From NCBI GenBank assembly GCA_900317325.1, contig ONGE01000015.1:26562-90561 (forward strand): a stretch of DNA of 64,000 bases, given 5' to 3'. Origin of the DNA: an uncultured Prevotellaceae bacterium. GTDB lineage: Bacteria > Bacteroidota > Bacteroidia > Bacteroidales > Muribaculaceae. A program made the translations under genes and the position numbers. This document shows, piece by piece, positions 19,810-29,519 of this stretch (the first letter of the stretch is position 1; each line of letters starts with the position of its first letter). Under the pieces are notes generated by a model. The model did not search any database, was not told the DNA's origin, and was given only the letters and a program-made list of their open reading frames with translations.

Positions 19810-19831
19810 CGGCCAAAATTACAATGCAGGC

Positions 19832-21772
19832 ATGATTTCGATCCAAGGTCTCAAAGTTGAGTTCGGCAGCCAAGTGCTGTTCGAGAACATCAGTTTCGTG
19901 GTCAACAAGCGTGACAAAATCGCACTTGTGGGCAAGAACGGAGCCGGCAAAACCACCATGTTGAGAATCATCACCGGTGAGCAACAACCCACCGGCGGCA
20001 CTGTTGCGCGCCAGGCCGACATCACCATCGGCTACCTGCCGCAGCAGATGGTGCTCAAGGACGAGCTCACCGTCAAGCAGGAGGCACAACGCGCCTTCGA
20101 GCACTTGCAGCAACTGGATGCCGCCATCGACCGCATGAACCAGGAGCTGGCCGACCGCACCGACTATGACAGCGAGGATTACCAGGACCTCATCGACCGT
20201 GTGGCACAGAAGACCGAGTTGCGTGCCCTGATGCAGAGCGAGAACATCGAGGCCGAAATCGAAAAAACGCTCACCGGTCTGGGATTTGAGCGCAGCGACT
20301 TTAACCGCCCCACCAGCGAGTTCAGCGGCGGCTGGCGCATGCGCATCGAGCTGGCCAAACTGCTGTTGCGGCGTCCCGACGTGCTCTTGCTGGATGAGCC
20401 CACCAACCACCTGGACATCGAGTCCATCCAGTGGCTGGAGTCCTTCTTGAAGAACCGCAACGGAGCACTGCTGCTGGTGTCGCACGACCGTGCATTCATT
20501 GATAACGTGACCAACCGCACCATCGAGATTTCACTGGGCAAGATCTATGATTACAAGGTGAACTACAGCCAGTTTGTGGAACTGCGCAAGGAGCGTGTTG
20601 AACAACAGATGCGCGCCTACGAGAACCAGCAGAAACTCATCCACGACACCGAGGACTTCATCGAGCGCTTCCGCTACAAGCCCACCAAGGCCGTCCAGGT
20701 GCAGAGCCGCATCAAGATGCTCGAGAAACTGGAGCGCATCGAGGTCGATGAGGTGGACCGCTCACGCATGAGGCTGAAATTCCCGCCTGCACCCCGCAGC
20801 GGAGACTATCCCGTCATTGCCGAGGACCTGCGCAAGGACTACGGCACGTTGAACGTGTTCCATGACGTGACGTTCACCATCAAGCGTGGCGAGAAAGTCG
20901 CCTTCGTGGGCAAGAACGGTGCGGGAAAATCAACGCTGGTCAAGTGTATCATGGGCGAAATCCCCTTTGACGGAAAACTCCAGATCGGGCATAACGTCAA
21001 AATCGGCTACTTCGCCCAGAATCAGGCGCAGCTGCTCGACGAGACACTGACCGTGCACGACACCATCGACTATGTGGCCGTGGGCGACATTCGCACGCGC
21101 ATCAACGACATCCTGGGAGCCTTCATGTTCGGCGGCAAGAACGCCGACAAGAAGGTCAAGGTGCTGAGCGGCGGCGAGAAGAGCCGCCTGGCGATGATAC
21201 GCCTGTTGTTGCAACCCGTCAACCTGCTCATCCTCGATGAGCCCACCAACCACCTGGACATGCCCAGTAAGGACGTGCTGAAAGAAGCCATTCAGGCCTT
21301 TGACGGCACCGTAATCGTCGTGTCACACGACCGTGATTTCCTGAACGGCATCGTGAACAAGGTCTATGAGTTCGGCGAACACCGCGTGCGCGAACACCTG
21401 GGCGGCATCTACGACTTCCTGCAGAAGAAGCAACTCGATTCCCTGCAACAACTGGAAATCAAGAACGCTCCCGCTACTGCCACAGCCCCTGCCGAGGAGG
21501 CCGAGACAACAGCCAGCCAGGGCAAGATGGACTACCAGCGGCAGAAGGAACGCGAGCGCCGCATCCGCCAGGCTGAGAAGAAAGTGAAAACCCTGGAGGC
21601 CCGCATCGCCGAGCTGGAACAACAACTCGCCGACATCGAGGACAAACTGTCCACCGCCACCAGCGAGGACCTCAACGTCTATTACACTCACTCCCAAGTG
21701 AGCCGCGAACTCGAGGAGGTGATGGCACAGTGGGAAGAGGCAGGCGAGGAACTCGAGAAAGTCAAAGCATAA
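19832..21772 (+). CDS. ABC-F family ATPase
   Basis: The 646-residue protein has two ABC nucleotide-binding domains and no membrane helices. Walker A reads GKNGAGKTT (about residue 35) and GKNGAGKST (about 362). The signature motifs are SGGWRMR and LSGGEKSRL, and both Walker B motifs continue into DEPTNHLD, the ABC-F hallmark. A charged linker lies between the domains (about 245-310), and a C-terminal coiled coil covers about 570-646. ABC-F proteins act on ribosomes, as translation factors or antibiotic-protection factors; which applies here is unknown. The acyltransferase gene starts 10 bases after its stop, so the two are probably one operon. Confidence 0.95.
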   Translation: MISIQGLKVEFGSQVLFENISFVVNKRDKIALVGKNGAGKTTMLRIITGEQQPTGGTVARQADITIGYLPQQMVLKDELTVKQEAQRAFEHLQQLDAAIDRMNQELADRTDYDSEDYQDLIDRVAQKTELRALMQSENIEAEIEKTLTGLGFERSDFNRPTSEFSGGWRMRIELAKLLLRRPDVLLLDEPTNHLDIESIQWLESFLKNRNGALLLVSHDRAFIDNVTNRTIEISLGKIYDYKVNYSQFVELRKERVEQQMRAYENQQKLIHDTEDFIERFRYKPTKAVQVQSRIKMLEKLERIEVDEVDRSRMRLKFPPAPRSGDYPVIAEDLRKDYGTLNVFHDVTFTIKRGEKVAFVGKNGAGKSTLVKCIMGEIPFDGKLQIGHNVKIGYFAQNQAQLLDETLTVHDTIDYVAVGDIRTRINDILGAFMFGGKNADKKVKVLSGGEKSRLAMIRLLLQPVNLLILDEPTNHLDMPSKDVLKEAIQAFDGTVIVVSHDRDFLNGIVNKVYEFGEHRVREHLGGIYDFLQKKQLDSLQQLEIKNAPATATAPAEEAETTASQGKMDYQRQKERERRIRQAEKKVKTLEARIAELEQQLADIEDKLSTATSEDLNVYYTHSQVSRELEEVMAQWEEAGEELEKVKA

Positions 21773-21782
21773 GAACAACATC

Positions 21783-22835
21783 ATGTCACAGATACTCAAC
21801 AACAATCCAGGGCAACCATCGGGCCGCATCGAGTATATCGATGCCTTGAGGGGCTTCACCATGCTGCTGGTCGTTTTCCATCACGTCGGCTCGCTGTGCT
21901 GGCACATCAAGGGCCTGGGAATCTCGGCCCACGACTACCTGATTCAGGTGCGCATGCCCATGTTCTTCTTCATCAGCGGCTTTGTCCTCTACAAGGCCGG
22001 TGTGGTGTGGAACTCACGTCAAGTCATCAGCTTCTTCCGCAAGAAAATACCGGTGCAGTTGATTTCGCCGTTCATCTTCTTCATTGTCTTCCTGCACCTC
22101 AGGCACACCCCGTTATCCGAGGCCATTGTCGTTCACGACAAGATCGGCTACTGGTTCACCTATGTGCTGTTCATCTACTATGTCTTCTATGCCGCAGTGA
22201 GGTTCTGCATCCGCAACAAGTGGTCAGGCCCGGTGCTGCTGCTCTTGGGACTGATGTTGTATCACATCAACTGGCCCCCGGTCTATGACGCCATCCCCCT
22301 GCCCGAGAACGTGATGGGCTTCCTGTCGATGCAGCAATGGCGTTACTTCCTGTTCTTTGTCATCGGTACGCTGGCCCGCGAGCATTTCCCTCGTGTCGAG
22401 CAATGGCTCGACAGCAAGTGGGTGCTACCCGTCTGCATCTGCACCTATTTCCTGATCAACGCTTTCAGCGACATGATCACGTTGCCCAGCCCGATGTTCA
22501 ATCTCATCACCACCTTGACAGGACTGGTGGTTTTGTTCTCATTCTTCAGGCTTAACCGCAACAGCTTGACCAAGGACAAGGTGGTGGGCCGCACGCTGCA
22601 ATATGTGGGTCGCCGCACGCTTGACGTGTACCTGATCCACTACTTCCTGATTCCACGCAATCTGGGATTCATTACCGTGTTCACCGACCATCCCATGCCC
22701 ATCATCGAGACCACGGTATCGCTCATCATCGCCATCCTGATCACTGCCGGCTGCTTACTTATCGGCAATATCATCAGGTTAAGTCCGCTGCTGGCACACT
22801 GGGCGTTCGGAGCCAAGTATCCGACCAAGCAATAA
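21783..22835 (+). CDS. Acyltransferase family 3 membrane protein
   Basis: The 350-residue protein has about ten transmembrane helices and begins with IEYIDALRGFTMLLVVFHHV, the typical start of acyltransferase-3/OafA-like proteins, with the conserved Arg and the HH pair in the first helix. The family moves acetyl or other acyl groups onto surface glycans or lipids across the inner membrane. It follows the ABC-F gene by 10 bases. The target glycan is unknown. Confidence 0.88.
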   Translation: MSQILNNNPGQPSGRIEYIDALRGFTMLLVVFHHVGSLCWHIKGLGISAHDYLIQVRMPMFFFISGFVLYKAGVVWNSRQVISFFRKKIPVQLISPFIFFIVFLHLRHTPLSEAIVVHDKIGYWFTYVLFIYYVFYAAVRFCIRNKWSGPVLLLLGLMLYHINWPPVYDAIPLPENVMGFLSMQQWRYFLFFVIGTLAREHFPRVEQWLDSKWVLPVCICTYFLINAFSDMITLPSPMFNLITTLTGLVVLFSFFRLNRNSLTKDKVVGRTLQYVGRRTLDVYLIHYFLIPRNLGFITVFTDHPMPIIETTVSLIIAILITAGCLLIGNIIRLSPLLAHWAFGAKYPTKQ

Positions 22836-22841
22836 ATAATC

Positions 22842-23003
22842 ATGTTGACCACCAGCACCATCACCAGCGGCAATGCTGACAACCCGGCATTAAGGAGGCT
22901 CTACGAGACGGCCTTCCCTGAAGGGGAGCAAATCCCCTATGACGACATCGTCGCCCTCTTGCGTGCCGCTTGGACCAATATGCCAGGTCAGCATGAGCAA
23001 TAA
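22842..23003 (+). pseudogene. N-terminal fragment of a GNAT acetyltransferase (53 codons)
   Basis: A short open frame starts 6 bases after the acyltransferase stop. Residues 17-43 (LRRLYETAFPEGEQIPYDDI and on) match the first helix region of a common GNAT subfamily (LYE-x-AFP-x-x-E-x-x-P). The frame then runs through AWTNMPGQHEQ to a stop, so the acetyl-CoA-binding part is missing. It is most likely a decayed gene, although a translated micro-protein cannot be excluded. Confidence 0.55.
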
Positions 23004-23046
23004 GACTATTTAACTATTCCCGTTTGTGTGAATCGTCACAAACGAC

Positions 23047-23054
23047 TACATTTG
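23047..23054 (+). promoter_or_regulatory. TAnnTTTG element 5 bases before an ATG
   Basis: TACATTTG ends 5 bases before the ATG at 23060, so transcription would begin at or next to the start codon. Confidence 0.65.
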
Positions 23055-23059
23055 CGGTC

Positions 23060-24016
23060 ATGAAGCGGGTTTTATCCATAGTCATGGTCATTGTCGCTCT
23101 TGTCGGTATGGCACAAGAGAGCCAAAGCATCAAGCTGCAGTTTGATCAAAGCAAGATCAGTCCGCAGTTCACCACGCCTGAACTACCTGGCACCGTCATG
23201 CCCATGACCAATATCAAACCCACTTTCAACGCCAATCTGCCCACCGCTGCCGACCTTAAACTGGACTATCACAGCCGCCTGAGCGACTCACTTGCCATCT
23301 ACCAGCAGCAGTGGCGCACGGCCCACCCTGCCCTGCCCCGTTTCAACTACGACACGAGCCCCTACAGCCACGATTGGTCGTCGGGTGGCGTCATCACCCG
23401 CATGGGTGGCGGCTATCTCACGGGAGCCGGTTCACACACGACCTATCCCGGCATGGGCAACATGGCGAGCGCCAGTATCGCTTTCATCATGCCCATGGGC
23501 GACCGTTTCCAGTTCACGGCCGGCTTGACAGGCAGCAAATACCACTTCGACCGCGCTGCATGGAACGACTACGGCGTGTTCGGCAATGCCTCGTTCAGGC
23601 TGAACGACCGTCTGTCACTCAATGCTTTCGGTCAATATTATGTCCATCAGCAGTTCCATTCGGTGGCTGCCATGCCGTTCCTGGGCAGTTCGTCCTATGG
23701 CGGCACGCTGGGCTGGAAAGCCAGCGACAGTTTCTCGCTCGACGTGGGCGCACGTCGCATCTATGACCCCTATACCGGCCGATGGCGCACCCTTCCCGTC
23801 GTGCAGCCCACGTTCAACCTGCTGGGCGCTCCCATCTCGATCGATGCCGGTCCATGGATATATCAGTTACTTGACGGGCTGCTCAATGGCGGCAAAAACA
23901 GCAAAGACTGGGGCGACCCGAAATATCGTCCTGTCACCGCCCCCGATGCCGTGCGCAACCAGCCCGGCTTCAACCCCAACAGCCCTGTGCCCATACCCGA
24001 CGCATTCCGGCACTGA
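23060..24016 (+). CDS. Secreted beta-rich protein of unknown family
   Basis: An upstream in-frame start at 23024 exists but lies before the promoter element, so 23060 (MKRVLSIVMVIVALVGMAQ) is chosen; it encodes 318 residues with a signal peptide. The mature part alternates hydrophobic and aromatic residues with Gly and Asn (for example FRLNDRLSLNAFGQYYVHQQF). This suggests beta hairpins of an envelope barrel or surface protein, although it lacks a recognised porin signature. The last 40 residues are Pro/Asn-rich. The family was not recognised. Confidence 0.75.
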   Translation: MKRVLSIVMVIVALVGMAQESQSIKLQFDQSKISPQFTTPELPGTVMPMTNIKPTFNANLPTAADLKLDYHSRLSDSLAIYQQQWRTAHPALPRFNYDTSPYSHDWSSGGVITRMGGGYLTGAGSHTTYPGMGNMASASIAFIMPMGDRFQFTAGLTGSKYHFDRAAWNDYGVFGNASFRLNDRLSLNAFGQYYVHQQFHSVAAMPFLGSSSYGGTLGWKASDSFSLDVGARRIYDPYTGRWRTLPVVQPTFNLLGAPISIDAGPWIYQLLDGLLNGGKNSKDWGDPKYRPVTAPDAVRNQPGFNPNSPVPIPDAFRH

Positions 24017-24024
24017 TCATTCTT

Positions 24025-24043
24025 ACCGAGGCTGATCCTCGGT
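24025..24043 (+). terminator. Small hairpin after the secreted protein gene
   Basis: ACCGAGG-CTGAT-CCTCGGT is a perfect 7-bp stem with a 5-nt loop, 8 bases after the stop. No T tract follows, so a terminator role is tentative. Confidence 0.4.
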
Positions 24044-24167
24044 CCACTTGACAGCACAATTCACAACGGGAGAACACTTGACAGGCTATTCCTTGAGTGG
24101 AAGGACTGTTTTAGTGAGTTTTAGGGATTTTTTGGGGTATGGATTTTGGCAGGTGGGAAAATGTGAG

Positions 24168-24175
24168 TATCTTTG
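24168..24175 (+). promoter_or_regulatory. TAnnTTTG promoter element for the Crp/Fnr gene
   Basis: TATCTTTG, 39 bases before the chosen ATG at 24215. The leader contains a 7-bp inverted repeat (AAACCAG 24182-24188, CTGGTTT 24195-24201) that may be a small hairpin or operator. Confidence 0.6.
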
Positions 24176-24214
24176 CACCTTAAACCAGCCTTTACTGGTT
24201 TTCCATCAATTGGC

Positions 24215-24916
24215 ATGGTAATAAAGAGTACAATAGAGGACATCATCCGGGAAGATTTGGCCGAGATCTGGTCTATCCTGAACAGCGAGGAGAAGCATCT
24301 CATCGCCGAGAACTTCATTGTCCACACCTACCGTAAGGGCCAAATCATCTACGCCGAGAAGGATGAGCCGCAATTCCTGTGGGTTCTCATCAAGGGCAAG
24401 GTGAAAAGGTTCAAGAACGGCGTGGGCGGCAAGCAGCAGATCCTGCGCCTGTACCGCCCCATCCAGTACTTCGGTTACCGCGCCTGGTTCGCCCATGAGC
24501 CCTATGTAGCCAGCACGATGGCCATCGAGCCGTCGCAGGTGGGTAGCATCCCCATGACGGTGGTAAAGAAACTCATCGATGGCAACATGCAGTTGGCTTG
24601 GTTCTTTATCCATGAGCTCTCAAAGCATCTGGGCGGCAGCGAATCCAAGGTGGTGACGCTGACCCAGAAGCACATCCGCGGCCGTCTGGCCGAGGCGCTG
24701 TGCATGCTGGTGGACAACTACGGCTATGAGGACGACGGCAAGACGCTCAAGATCTATATGGCTCGCGAGGACCTTGCCAACCTGTCGAACATGACGACCG
24801 CCAACGCCATCCGCACCCTCTCGACTTTTGCACAGGAACGCATCATCACCGTTGACGGCCGTCGCATCCGCATCGTTGACGAGCCCACGCTTCGTAACAT
24901 CAGCCGCTTTGGATAA
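24215..24916 (+). CDS. Crp/Fnr family transcriptional regulator
   Basis: The frame opens at 24173, but that start overlaps the promoter element, so MVIKSTIEDI at 24215 is preferred (233 residues). The first 130 residues form a cyclic-nucleotide-binding-like beta barrel (GQIIYAEKDEPQFLWVLIKGKVKRF). The C-terminal winged helix contains the recognition region REDLANLSNMTTANAIRTLSTFAQERII and GRRIRI. There are no cysteine clusters, so it is not an FNR-type oxygen sensor. The ligand and targets are unknown. The DUF4924 gene follows 20 bases later. Confidence 0.9.
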   Translation: MVIKSTIEDIIREDLAEIWSILNSEEKHLIAENFIVHTYRKGQIIYAEKDEPQFLWVLIKGKVKRFKNGVGGKQQILRLYRPIQYFGYRAWFAHEPYVASTMAIEPSQVGSIPMTVVKKLIDGNMQLAWFFIHELSKHLGGSESKVVTLTQKHIRGRLAEALCMLVDNYGYEDDGKTLKIYMAREDLANLSNMTTANAIRTLSTFAQERIITVDGRRIRIVDEPTLRNISRFG

Positions 24917-24936
24917 CCCCGCTCCTTGACGCCATC

Positions 24937-25503
24937 ATGATCATCGCTCAACAGAAACGCAAAGAAAACATTGCTGAGTACCTCCTGTACCTGTGGCAGG
25001 TCGAGGACTTGCTGCGTGCCTGCCATCTGGACATCGACACGGTGGACAAGGCGGTCATCTCCCGCTATGACGTCGACGAGGAGACTCGTCACGAGATACG
25101 CGAGTGGTATGAGTCTCTCATCAAGATGATGGAACTGGAGAACGTGCGCGAGAAAGGACACATCCGCGTGTGTCACAACGTGCTCATCCGCCTGAACGAC
25201 CTGCACCAGCAACTGCTGGCCGACCAGGGCCGTTTTCCCGACTACCATGCCGACTACTACCGCACCCTGCCCCACATCGTACAGCTGCGCTCCTCGTTGC
25301 CCGAGGCCGAGCGCCCCGGTGAGCTGGAGACCTGTTTCAACGCGTTGTACGGCGTGATGATGCTGCACTTGCAGGGCAAGGAGATATCCCAGGATACCGC
25401 CGCTGCGATTTCACAGATTTCTCACTTCATCGGCATGCTGGCGGCCTACTACAAGCGCGACGAGGAGAAACCTCTGTTCGGCGATAACCTAATCGAGAAT
25501 TGA
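24937..25503 (+). CDS. DUF4924 family protein
   Basis: The 188-residue, all-helical cytoplasmic protein begins MIIAQQKRKENIAEYLLYLWQVEDLLRA, the characteristic opening of the Bacteroidetes-specific DUF4924 family, and contains an HFIGMLAAYYKRD segment near the end. The function is unknown. Its stop overlaps the start of rfbD (ATGA at 25500), suggesting translational coupling. Confidence 0.8.
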   Translation: MIIAQQKRKENIAEYLLYLWQVEDLLRACHLDIDTVDKAVISRYDVDEETRHEIREWYESLIKMMELENVREKGHIRVCHNVLIRLNDLHQQLLADQGRFPDYHADYYRTLPHIVQLRSSLPEAERPGELETCFNALYGVMMLHLQGKEISQDTAAAISQISHFIGMLAAYYKRDEEKPLFGDNLIEN

Positions 25504-26396
25504 AAATGAGCGTTTTGAACCTTCTCATCACTGGAGCGAATGGCCAGTTGGGCCATGAGATGCGCAACGTGCTGGCCGATGACCGGCGCTTCAATGCCAT
25601 CTTTACCGATGTTGCCGGCGAGGACATCACCACGCTCGACATCACCGACGAGCAGGCAGTTGAACAAATCATGGCGGCAAACGCTATTGACATCATTGTC
25701 AACTGCGCTGCCTATACTGCCGTGGATGCCGCCGAGGACAACGAGCCGCTGGCGGCACGCCTCAATGCCGACGCTGTGGGCATCTTGGCCCGTTTCGCCA
25801 AGCGTCATGGTGCACGCATGGTGCACGTCTCGACCGACTATGTGTTTGACGGTCAAGGCTGTGTGCCCTACTCCGAAGACATGACCACCAACCCGCAGTC
25901 GGCCTACGGGCGCACCAAACTCGAAGGCGAGCGCCAGCTGCAAGAAGCACTGGGTGACGATGCCGTCATCCTGCGCACCGCCTGGCTCTATTCACTATAC
26001 GGCAAGAACTTTGTCAAGACGATGCTCACGCTGGGCAAGGACAAACCCGCCCTGAAGGTCGTGTTTGACCAGGTAGGGACGCCGACCTGTGCCCGTGACC
26101 TGGCTCGTGCCATCGTCACCGTGATGACTGCCGACCAATGGCATGGCGGCATCTATCACTATAGCAACGAGGGGGTCATCTCGTGGTATGACTTCACGCT
26201 GGCGATTCATCGCCTGGCAGGTATCACCACCTGTGACGTGCAACCGTGTCACAGCGATGAGTTTCCCGCCAAAGCCCACCGCCCCGCCTATAGCGTCCTG
26301 GACAAGACCAAGTTCAAGACCACGTTTGGCGTGACCGTCCCCTATTGGCTCGACAGCCTTGAGGCAACCATCAATCAACTCAGAACATCTAACTAA
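25500..26396 (+). CDS. rfbD: dTDP-4-dehydrorhamnose reductase
   Basis: The 298-residue SDR-type protein has a Rossmann start [12 protein letters not shown], the catalytic YGRTK (Tyr-x-x-x-Lys), and the family stretches [13 protein letters not shown] and [16 protein letters not shown]. It performs the final NADPH-dependent reduction to dTDP-L-rhamnose. The start at 25500 overlaps the DUF4924 stop; a second Met at 25506 is also possible. The rmlA, rmlB and rmlC genes are not in the window, so the rest of the pathway lies elsewhere. Confidence 0.94.
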   Translation: MKMSVLNLLITGANGQLGHEMRNVLADDRRFNAIFTDVAGEDITTLDITDEQAVEQIMAANAIDIIVNCAAYTAVDAAEDNEPLAARLNADAVGILARFAKRHGARMVHVSTDYVFDGQGCVPYSEDMTTNPQSAYGRTKLEGERQLQEALGDDAVILRTAWLYSLYGKNFVKTMLTLGKDKPALKVVFDQVGTPTCARDLARAIVTVMTADQWHGGIYHYSNEGVISWYDFTLAIHRLAGITTCDVQPCHSDEFPAKAHRPAYSVLDKTKFKTTFGVTVPYWLDSLEATINQLRTSN

Positions 26397-26409
26397 AAAC
26401 TACAGAATA

Positions 26410-27987
26410 ATGTCCCTGACAACCGAAATCACCCGCCGCCGCACTTTTGCCATCATCTCTCACCCCGATGCCGGCAAGACGACGCTGACCGAGAAGCTGC
26501 TGCTCTTCGGTGGTGCGATTCATGTGGCCGGCGCCGTGAAATCCAATAAGATCAAAAAGACCGCCACCAGCGACTGGATGGAAATCGAGAAGCAACGCGG
26601 CATCTCGGTGGCCACCTCGGTCATGGGCTTCAACTACGGCGACTACAAGATCAACATCCTCGACACCCCCGGCCACCAAGACTTCGCCGAGGACACCTAC
26701 CGCACCCTCACTGCCGTTGACAGTGTCATCATCGTGGTGGATGTCGCCAAGGGTGTGGAGACCCAGACGCGCAAACTGATGGAGGTGTGCCGCATGCGCA
26801 ACACGCCTGTCATCATCTTTGTCAACAAGCTTGACCGCGAAGGCCGCGACCCGTTCGACATCCTTGACGAATTGGAGCAGGAACTGAAGATCGACGTGCG
26901 CCCCCTGAGCTGGCCCATCAACATCGGCGCTCATTTCAAGGGCGTATACAACATCTACGAGCACAACATCAGCCTGTTCAAGCCCGACAAGCAGCATGTG
27001 ACCGACCGTGTGGACATCAACGACATCAACGATCCCGCCATCGACGCTGCCGTGGGCAAGGCTGATGCCGAGAAACTGCGTGCCGACATCGAGCTCATCG
27101 ACGGTGTCTACCCCGACTTCAACACGCTTGATTATCTGGATGCCAAGGTGGCTCCTGTATTCTTCGGTTCAGCATTGAACACCTTCGGCGTGAAAGAGTT
27201 GCTGGACTGCTTCGTGCGTATCGCCCCGTCGCCCCGCCCCGTGACCGCCATCGAGCGAACGGTAGAGCCCGGTGAGGACAAGTTCACGGGCTTTGTGTTC
27301 AAGATCCACGCCAACATGGATCCTAACCACCGCAGTTGCATCGCCTTTGTCAAGGTGTGCTCTGGTGTGTTCCAGCGCAACGGCAATTACAAGCACGTGC
27401 GCTCGGGCAAGAGCTACCGCTTCAGCGCCCCCACAGCATTCATGGCTCAGAAGAAGGAAATCATCGACGAGGTTTATCCCGGCGACATCGTGGGTCTGCC
27501 CGACAACGGCATTTTCAAGATCGGTGATACCCTCACCGAGGGCGAAGAACTCCATTTCAAGGGCCTGCCCAGCTTCTCGCCCGAGATGTTCAAGTACATC
27601 GAGAACTCCGACCCGATGAAGACCAAACAGCTCAACAAGGGCCTGGAGCAGTTGATGGACGAAGGCGTTGCCCAGATGTTCATCAACCAGTTCAACAACC
27701 GCAAGATCATCGGCACCGTTGGACAGCTGCAGTTCGAGGTCATCCAGTACCGCCTGCTGCACGAGTATGGCGCCCAGTGCCGCTGGGAGCCCATCCACCT
27801 GTACAAGGCTTGCTGGATCGAGAGCGATGATGAGGATGCACTCGACGCATTCAAGAAACGCAAGCACCAGTTCATGGCGCTTGACCGCGAGGGCCGCGAC
27901 GTGTTCCTTGCCGACAGCAATTACGTCTTGCAGATGGCTCAGCAAGACTTCCCGAAGATCACCTTCCACTTCACAAGCGAATTCTAA
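26410..27987 (+). CDS. prfC: Peptide chain release factor 3
   Basis: The protein has 525 residues, close to the 529 of E. coli RF3. G1 is [10 protein letters not shown]3 DTPGHQDF, G4 NKLD, and the switch I region has [12 protein letters not shown], typical of RF3 rather than EF-G. The C-terminal part shows [18 protein letters not shown]. It recycles RF1/RF2 from the ribosome using GTP. An upstream in-frame ATG at 26359 overlaps the end of rfbD and adds 17 non-conserved residues, so 26410 is chosen. Confidence 0.96.
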   Translation: MSLTTEITRRRTFAIISHPDAGKTTLTEKLLLFGGAIHVAGAVKSNKIKKTATSDWMEIEKQRGISVATSVMGFNYGDYKINILDTPGHQDFAEDTYRTLTAVDSVIIVVDVAKGVETQTRKLMEVCRMRNTPVIIFVNKLDREGRDPFDILDELEQELKIDVRPLSWPINIGAHFKGVYNIYEHNISLFKPDKQHVTDRVDINDINDPAIDAAVGKADAEKLRADIELIDGVYPDFNTLDYLDAKVAPVFFGSALNTFGVKELLDCFVRIAPSPRPVTAIERTVEPGEDKFTGFVFKIHANMDPNHRSCIAFVKVCSGVFQRNGNYKHVRSGKSYRFSAPTAFMAQKKEIIDEVYPGDIVGLPDNGIFKIGDTLTEGEELHFKGLPSFSPEMFKYIENSDPMKTKQLNKGLEQLMDEGVAQMFINQFNNRKIIGTVGQLQFEVIQYRLLHEYGAQCRWEPIHLYKACWIESDDEDALDAFKKRKHQFMALDREGRDVFLADSNYVLQMAQQDFPKITFHFTSEF

Positions 27988-28055
27988 TATCATCAAAATA
28001 ATCACAGAAGACTAGCAACCAGGAACTATGGACTAGAAACTAAAAAACGATAGCA

Positions 28056-29519
28056 ATGGAAAGATTAAGCAAATTATACAAGCAATTTGTGGGCAGTGAG
28101 CCCACTCAAATTGTGCTCATGGACAAGGCGGGCTCCAATCGCCAGTATTACCGCATGAGCGGTGAACGCTCCATCGTGGGCGTCATCGGTGAATCGCGCG
28201 AGGAGAACGACGCGTTCATCTATATGGCAGGACACTTCCGCCAGCAGGGACTTTCGGTCCCCGAGGTCTATGGCGTGAGCGAGGACCACATGGCCTATAT
28301 CCAGGAAGACCTGGGCAAGAAGCCCGAGAACATCCTGTGGAACAAGATACGCCGCAGCGCCCTGACCCATGCCTTCACCAGCGAGGAAAAGGAACTGCTG
28401 CGTCGCACAATGCGCGATCTGGTGGACATCCAGTTCCGCGGCGGAGAGGGCTTTGACTATAGCAACTGCTACCCCGCCCAATGCTTTGACGAGCGCTCCA
28501 TCAAGTGGGACTTGAACTACTTCAAGTACTGTTTCCTTAAGGCCACCGGCGTGGTTTTCAACGAGGACAAGCTGGAGAACGATTTCGAGAAGCTGACCCG
28601 CGACCTGCTGGCCATGCCCAGCGACACGTTCATGTACCGTGACTTCCAATCCCGCAACGTGATGCTCGTGGGTGACGCCGATCGTCCCGCCGATTGCAAA
28701 CTGGCATTCATCGACTTCCAGGGTGGCCGTCGCGGACCGTATTACTATGATGTGGCCTCATTCGTGTGGCAGGCACGCGCCAAGTATCCCGATGACCTGA
28801 AGAAAGACCTGGTCAATGCCTATCTGCAGAAACTCAAACAGTATGTGCCTGAACTCGACGAAAAAGTGTTCTATGAGAACCTGAGATTGTTCGTGCTCTT
28901 CCGCACGTTGCAGGTGCTGGGCGCTTACGGTTTCCGCGGCTACTTCGAGAAGAAGCCCGACTTCATGAAGAACAGCATTGTTCCCGCTGTTGCCAACCTG
29001 CGCAAACTGGTGATTGACAGGCCATTCACTCAATATCCCTACTTGAGCGTCCTCATCGATGAGCTGGTAAACCTCAAGGACTTCGTCAGCGAGGACAAAG
29101 GCCTCACCGTCAGGGTGATGAGTTTCGCCTACAAGAAGGGCATCCCTCACGACCCGTCGGGCAACGGCGGCGGCTTTGTGTTTGACTGCCGCGCGCTCAA
29201 CAACCCGGGCAAATACGACAAGTACAAAGCCTTCACGGGACTGGACCAGAACGTGATTGACTTCCTGAAGAAAGAGAGCACCATCGACCAGTGGCTGGAG
29301 CATGTCTATGCCCTGGTTGACGAATCGGTGGAACGCTATAAGAACCGCAAATTCACCGACCTAATGGTATGCTTCGGCTGTACCGGCGGTCAGCACCGTT
29401 CGGTCTATGCCGCCGAGCATCTGGCAGAGCACATCCACGACAGATTCAACGTGCGCGTCGAACTCTCGCATCGCGAGCAGCCCGACCACGAGCGCACCCT
29501 TAATCCCATTGACCGATGA
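28056..29519 (+). CDS. AmgK-like sugar kinase (APH fold) fused to a RapZ C-terminal domain
   Basis: Of 487 residues, the first about 340 form an aminoglycoside-phosphotransferase-fold kinase with the catalytic YRDFQSRNVML and the metal-binding IDFQGGRRGPYYYDVASF, closely like AmgK, the anomeric MurNAc/GlcNAc kinase. The last about 130 residues match the RapZ C-terminal domain: VMSFAYKKGIPHDP, FDCRALNNPG and the nucleotide-like loop GCTGGQHRSVYAAEHLA. In E. coli this RapZ domain binds glucosamine-6-phosphate. The stop codon overlaps the ATG of a MurU-like gene (ATGA), so the two products are probably made together, as AmgK and MurU are in Pseudomonas. The sugar specificity and the sensing role are inference. 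Confidence 0.85.
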   Translation: MERLSKLYKQFVGSEPTQIVLMDKAGSNRQYYRMSGERSIVGVIGESREENDAFIYMAGHFRQQGLSVPEVYGVSEDHMAYIQEDLGKKPENILWNKIRRSALTHAFTSEEKELLRRTMRDLVDIQFRGGEGFDYSNCYPAQCFDERSIKWDLNYFKYCFLKATGVVFNEDKLENDFEKLTRDLLAMPSDTFMYRDFQSRNVMLVGDADRPADCKLAFIDFQGGRRGPYYYDVASFVWQARAKYPDDLKKDLVNAYLQKLKQYVPELDEKVFYENLRLFVLFRTLQVLGAYGFRGYFEKKPDFMKNSIVPAVANLRKLVIDRPFTQYPYLSVLIDELVNLKDFVSEDKGLTVRVMSFAYKKGIPHDPSGNGGGFVFDCRALNNPGKYDKYKAFTGLDQNVIDFLKKESTIDQWLEHVYALVDESVERYKNRKFTDLMVCFGCTGGQHRSVYAAEHLAEHIHDRFNVRVELSHREQPDHERTLNPIDR

